DNA from: JAGOBX01 sp017999075 [NCBI: Candidatus Babelota bacterium]
GTDB taxonomy: Bacteria; JAGOBX01
Length of the DNA stretch: 14,777 nt
Reading direction: 5' to 3'
Assembly (NCBI GenBank): GCA_017999075.1
Contig: JAGOBX010000034.1
Span: 1-14,777, forward strand
A program made the translations under genes and the position numbers. The first letter of the stretch is position 1; each line of letters opens with the position of its first letter. The notes under the pieces were generated by a model. The model was not told where the DNA came from, ran no database searches, and saw only the letters and a program-made list of their open reading frames with translations. Positions 14,001 through 14,777 of this stretch are shown here, in pieces.

Positions 14001-14630
14001 TGGGCTTACGATATAGGTTATGGCGGACTTGATCATGTGGTTGCTACAAACAACGATGTTAACATACTTGTTCTTGACACAGAAGTTTATTCAAATACCG
14101 GCGGTCAGGCTTCAAAAGCGTCTCAAACAGGTCAAATAGCTAAATTTGCAGCAACTGGAAAAGAACAGAGAAAAAAAGATTTAGGATTAATGTTGACAAC
14201 TTACGGTTACGTTTATGTAGCATCAGTTTCAATAGGCGCCAATAAAAATCATTATTTAAAAGTGTTAAAAGAAGCTGAAGCATATCCAGGTCCTTCTGTA
14301 ATAATTTGTTATGCTCCTTGTATAAATCATGGTATAAATATGACCCATTCAATCAACGAAGAAAAACTTGCTGTTGAATGCGGATATTGGCCGTTGTATA
14401 TTTACAATCCTTTATTAAAAAATGAAGGTAAAAACCCGTTTGTTTTTGAAAGCAAAGAACCTAATGGAAAATTTCAGGAATTTTTAATGAGCGAAGTCAG
14501 GTATAGTTCGCTTTCAAAACAATTTCCTGAAATAGCAAAAACACTTTTTGCCAAAGCAGAAAAAGATATGCTTGAAAGGTTCAAGTATTATAAAAAATTA
14601 GCTGCTCTTTCATTTGAAGATTTTAAATAA
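11079..14630 (+). CDS. nifJ: Pyruvate:ferredoxin (flavodoxin) oxidoreductase, single-chain
   Basis: The enzyme oxidises pyruvate with CoA to acetyl-CoA and CO2 and passes electrons to ferredoxin. It is the main pyruvate-splitting route of anaerobes and is oxygen-sensitive in most. The chain is 1183 residues. It runs: N-terminal TPP/pyruvate domain with YPITPSS (28-34; T31), E64 and R114; middle CoA-handling domains; ferredoxin domain with two [4Fe-4S] motifs (C689, C692, C695, C699 and C745, C748, C751, C755); and C-terminal TPP domain with GACAGCGE (C813, C816), C841, GDGWAYD (972-978) and APCINHG (C1081). These positions match the Desulfovibrio africanus enzyme almost one for one. It stops near 1183, without the roughly 60-residue tail that shields the D. 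africanus enzyme from oxygen. A GTG at 11070 is only one base from GGGAG, so the ATG at 11079, 10 nt from it, is the start. It makes the acetyl-CoA used by citrate synthase and the LeuA-type enzyme. Confidence 0.97.
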   Translation: MSKKLAMIDGNTAAAHIAYALSDVAALYPITPSSTMGEVADEWRAAGRKNIFGQTVRIMEMQSEAGAAGAVHGSLATGALTTTFTASQGLLLMIPNMYKISGELLPGVFHVSARSLAGHALSIFGDHADVMAARQTGWGLLASASPQEAMDLALVAHLTAIKSRVPFLHFFDGFRTSAEIAKVEMIDYEDIAKLVDMESLNEFRNRALNPEHPKMMGSAQNPDIYFQARERSNPYYTNLADSVEEHMKKVGNLTGRQYGLFDYYGAPDAKNIIVCMASGCDVIHETVDYLMKQGEKVGVLKVRLYRPWSDKHLIKAIPETVKKIAVLDRTKESGALGEPLYLDVCTSLLENSKKNIKIVGGRYGLSSKDFTPSMVNAVFENLKSGKSKNHFTVGIEDDVTNSSLPIKKTIITESPNTIRCKFWGLGSDGTVGANKNSIKIIGDHTDGYAQGYFAYDSKKSGGITISHLRFGPEKIRSSYFVNQADFIACHNQSYITRYDILDGIKEGGDFLLNCIWSAEELDEKLPAAMKKTIASKKINFYIINAYKIAEELGLGNRINMILQAAFFKITKVIADFEQVRGYMKHAVKKTYGKKGDEVVKMNNDAIDRGADAYLKVEVPEKWAKLKITADSIQYPNDFVRDILVPINSQKGDTIKVSKFTPDGSFPTGTTKYEKRGIAVKVPCWASENCIQCNQCAYVCPHAVIRPYLINEDETKSLPQGTPVLKAIGKGFENLNYKIQISPLDCTGCGSCADVCPAPKGKALIMKPLEEVIEQESKQYTYLNELPVRDNLMDKYTLKGSQFKQPLFEFSGACAGCGETPYIKLVTQLYGDRMVVANATGCSSIYGGSAPVCPYTFNKSGSGPAWANSLFEDNAEYGLGMSLGITQRRLKLAELINEAKNSNSISAELKDLFIKWLEEGQNADRSSELSGAIKKILPETIKSVNDQTLKNLLIKINENSDMLTKKSVWIIGGDGWAYDIGYGGLDHVVATNNDVNILVLDTEVYSNTGGQASKASQTGQIAKFAATGKEQRKKDLGLMLTTYGYVYVASVSIGANKNHYLKVLKEAEAYPGPSVIICYAPCINHGINMTHSINEEKLAVECGYWPLYIYNPLLKNEGKNPFVFESKEPNGKFQEFLMSEVRYSSLSKQFPEIAKTLFAKAEKDMLERFKYYKKLAALSFEDFK

Positions 14631-14777
14631 ACCTTGTTTATAAAACCAGAACATTCCGGTAATAAAAGCATCGAAATTCTTTGCGCCATTTAGCTTTGCC
14701 GTTGTAAAACCTCCGGTAAACCCACTAATAAAACCAACCAATGCAGGACACATTGTTCCTCCTGTAGCAATTGTCAA
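14610..14777 (-). CDS. Unknown Gly/Phe-rich protein, C-terminal part (runs off right edge)
   Basis: An open minus-strand frame of 55 codons enters from the right edge and stops at TGA (14610-14612). I do not recognise it. It holds a hydrophobic, small-residue stretch, CPALVGFISGFTGGFTTA, then a more polar part and an aromatic FWFYKQGLFKIFK end. Codon choice looks natural and the stretch is less AT-rich than the gaps, which supports coding. Two readings are possible. It may be the tail of a longer protein. Or it may be a small 47-residue gene starting at the ATG at 14751-14753, which has AGGAGG 4 nt before it, the best Shine-Dalgarno sequence in the window. The frame overlaps the last 21 nt of nifJ tail to tail, and no terminator separates the two. 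Confidence 0.45.
   Translation of the reverse strand: MTIATGGTMCPALVGFISGFTGGFTTAKLNGAKNFDAFITGMFWFYKQGLFKIFK

Noticed and set aside
1-14777. Mobile elements, CRISPR arrays, tRNA or rRNA genes
   Set aside because: I looked for transposase or integrase motifs, terminal repeats, regularly spaced repeats and tRNA-like folds on both strands and saw none.

Overview
This window comes from an AT-rich (by eye about 30% GC), Gram-negative, anaerobic bacterium. The Gram-negative call rests on an outer-membrane beta-barrel with a signal peptide and a C-terminal phenylalanine. The anaerobic call rests on a full-length pyruvate:ferredoxin oxidoreductase. The proteins are rich in Lys, Asn and Ile and the intergenic DNA is full of A/T runs. 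I cannot assign a phylum. I see no insertion sequence, integrase, tRNA, rRNA or CRISPR array. The window reads as ordinary chromosomal housekeeping DNA with gene-dense strand clusters.

Layout. Bases 1-3063 are a minus-strand cluster read from right to left: an HD-GYP-type protein with a degenerate metal site, a UPF0102/YraN nuclease-fold protein (11-nt overlap), nadC, and the start of tilS running off the left edge. Bases 3323-5287 are a second minus-strand unit: citrate synthase followed 21 nt later by a DEDDh exonuclease, driven by a good promoter at 5327-5355. Divergent from it is a plus-strand outer-membrane protein of the PF13557 family (5467-6354). That gene meets a minus-strand leuA-type synthase (6465-8009) head-on across a long 16-bp-stem hairpin. 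From 8142 to 14630 all genes are on the plus strand: a tandem universal stress protein, surE, a stand-alone cyclic-nucleotide-binding domain protein, recR and nifJ (PFOR). A minus-strand frame enters from the right edge and overlaps the last 21 nt of nifJ.

How the genes fit together. PFOR makes acetyl-CoA. Citrate synthase and the LeuA-type enzyme both condense acetyl-CoA with a 2-oxo acid, so the window holds one acetyl-CoA source and two users, each under its own control. NadC serves NAD synthesis, TilS tRNA decoding and RecR recombinational repair. The signalling-flavoured genes (degenerate HD-GYP, universal stress protein, SurE plus CNB protein) are the least predictable part. I found no clear new multi-gene system. 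The points most worth a second look are the altered HD-GYP metal site, the surE-CNB pair with its decamer-repeat leader, the inverted repeat in front of nifJ, and the unknown Gly/Phe-rich frame at the right edge.
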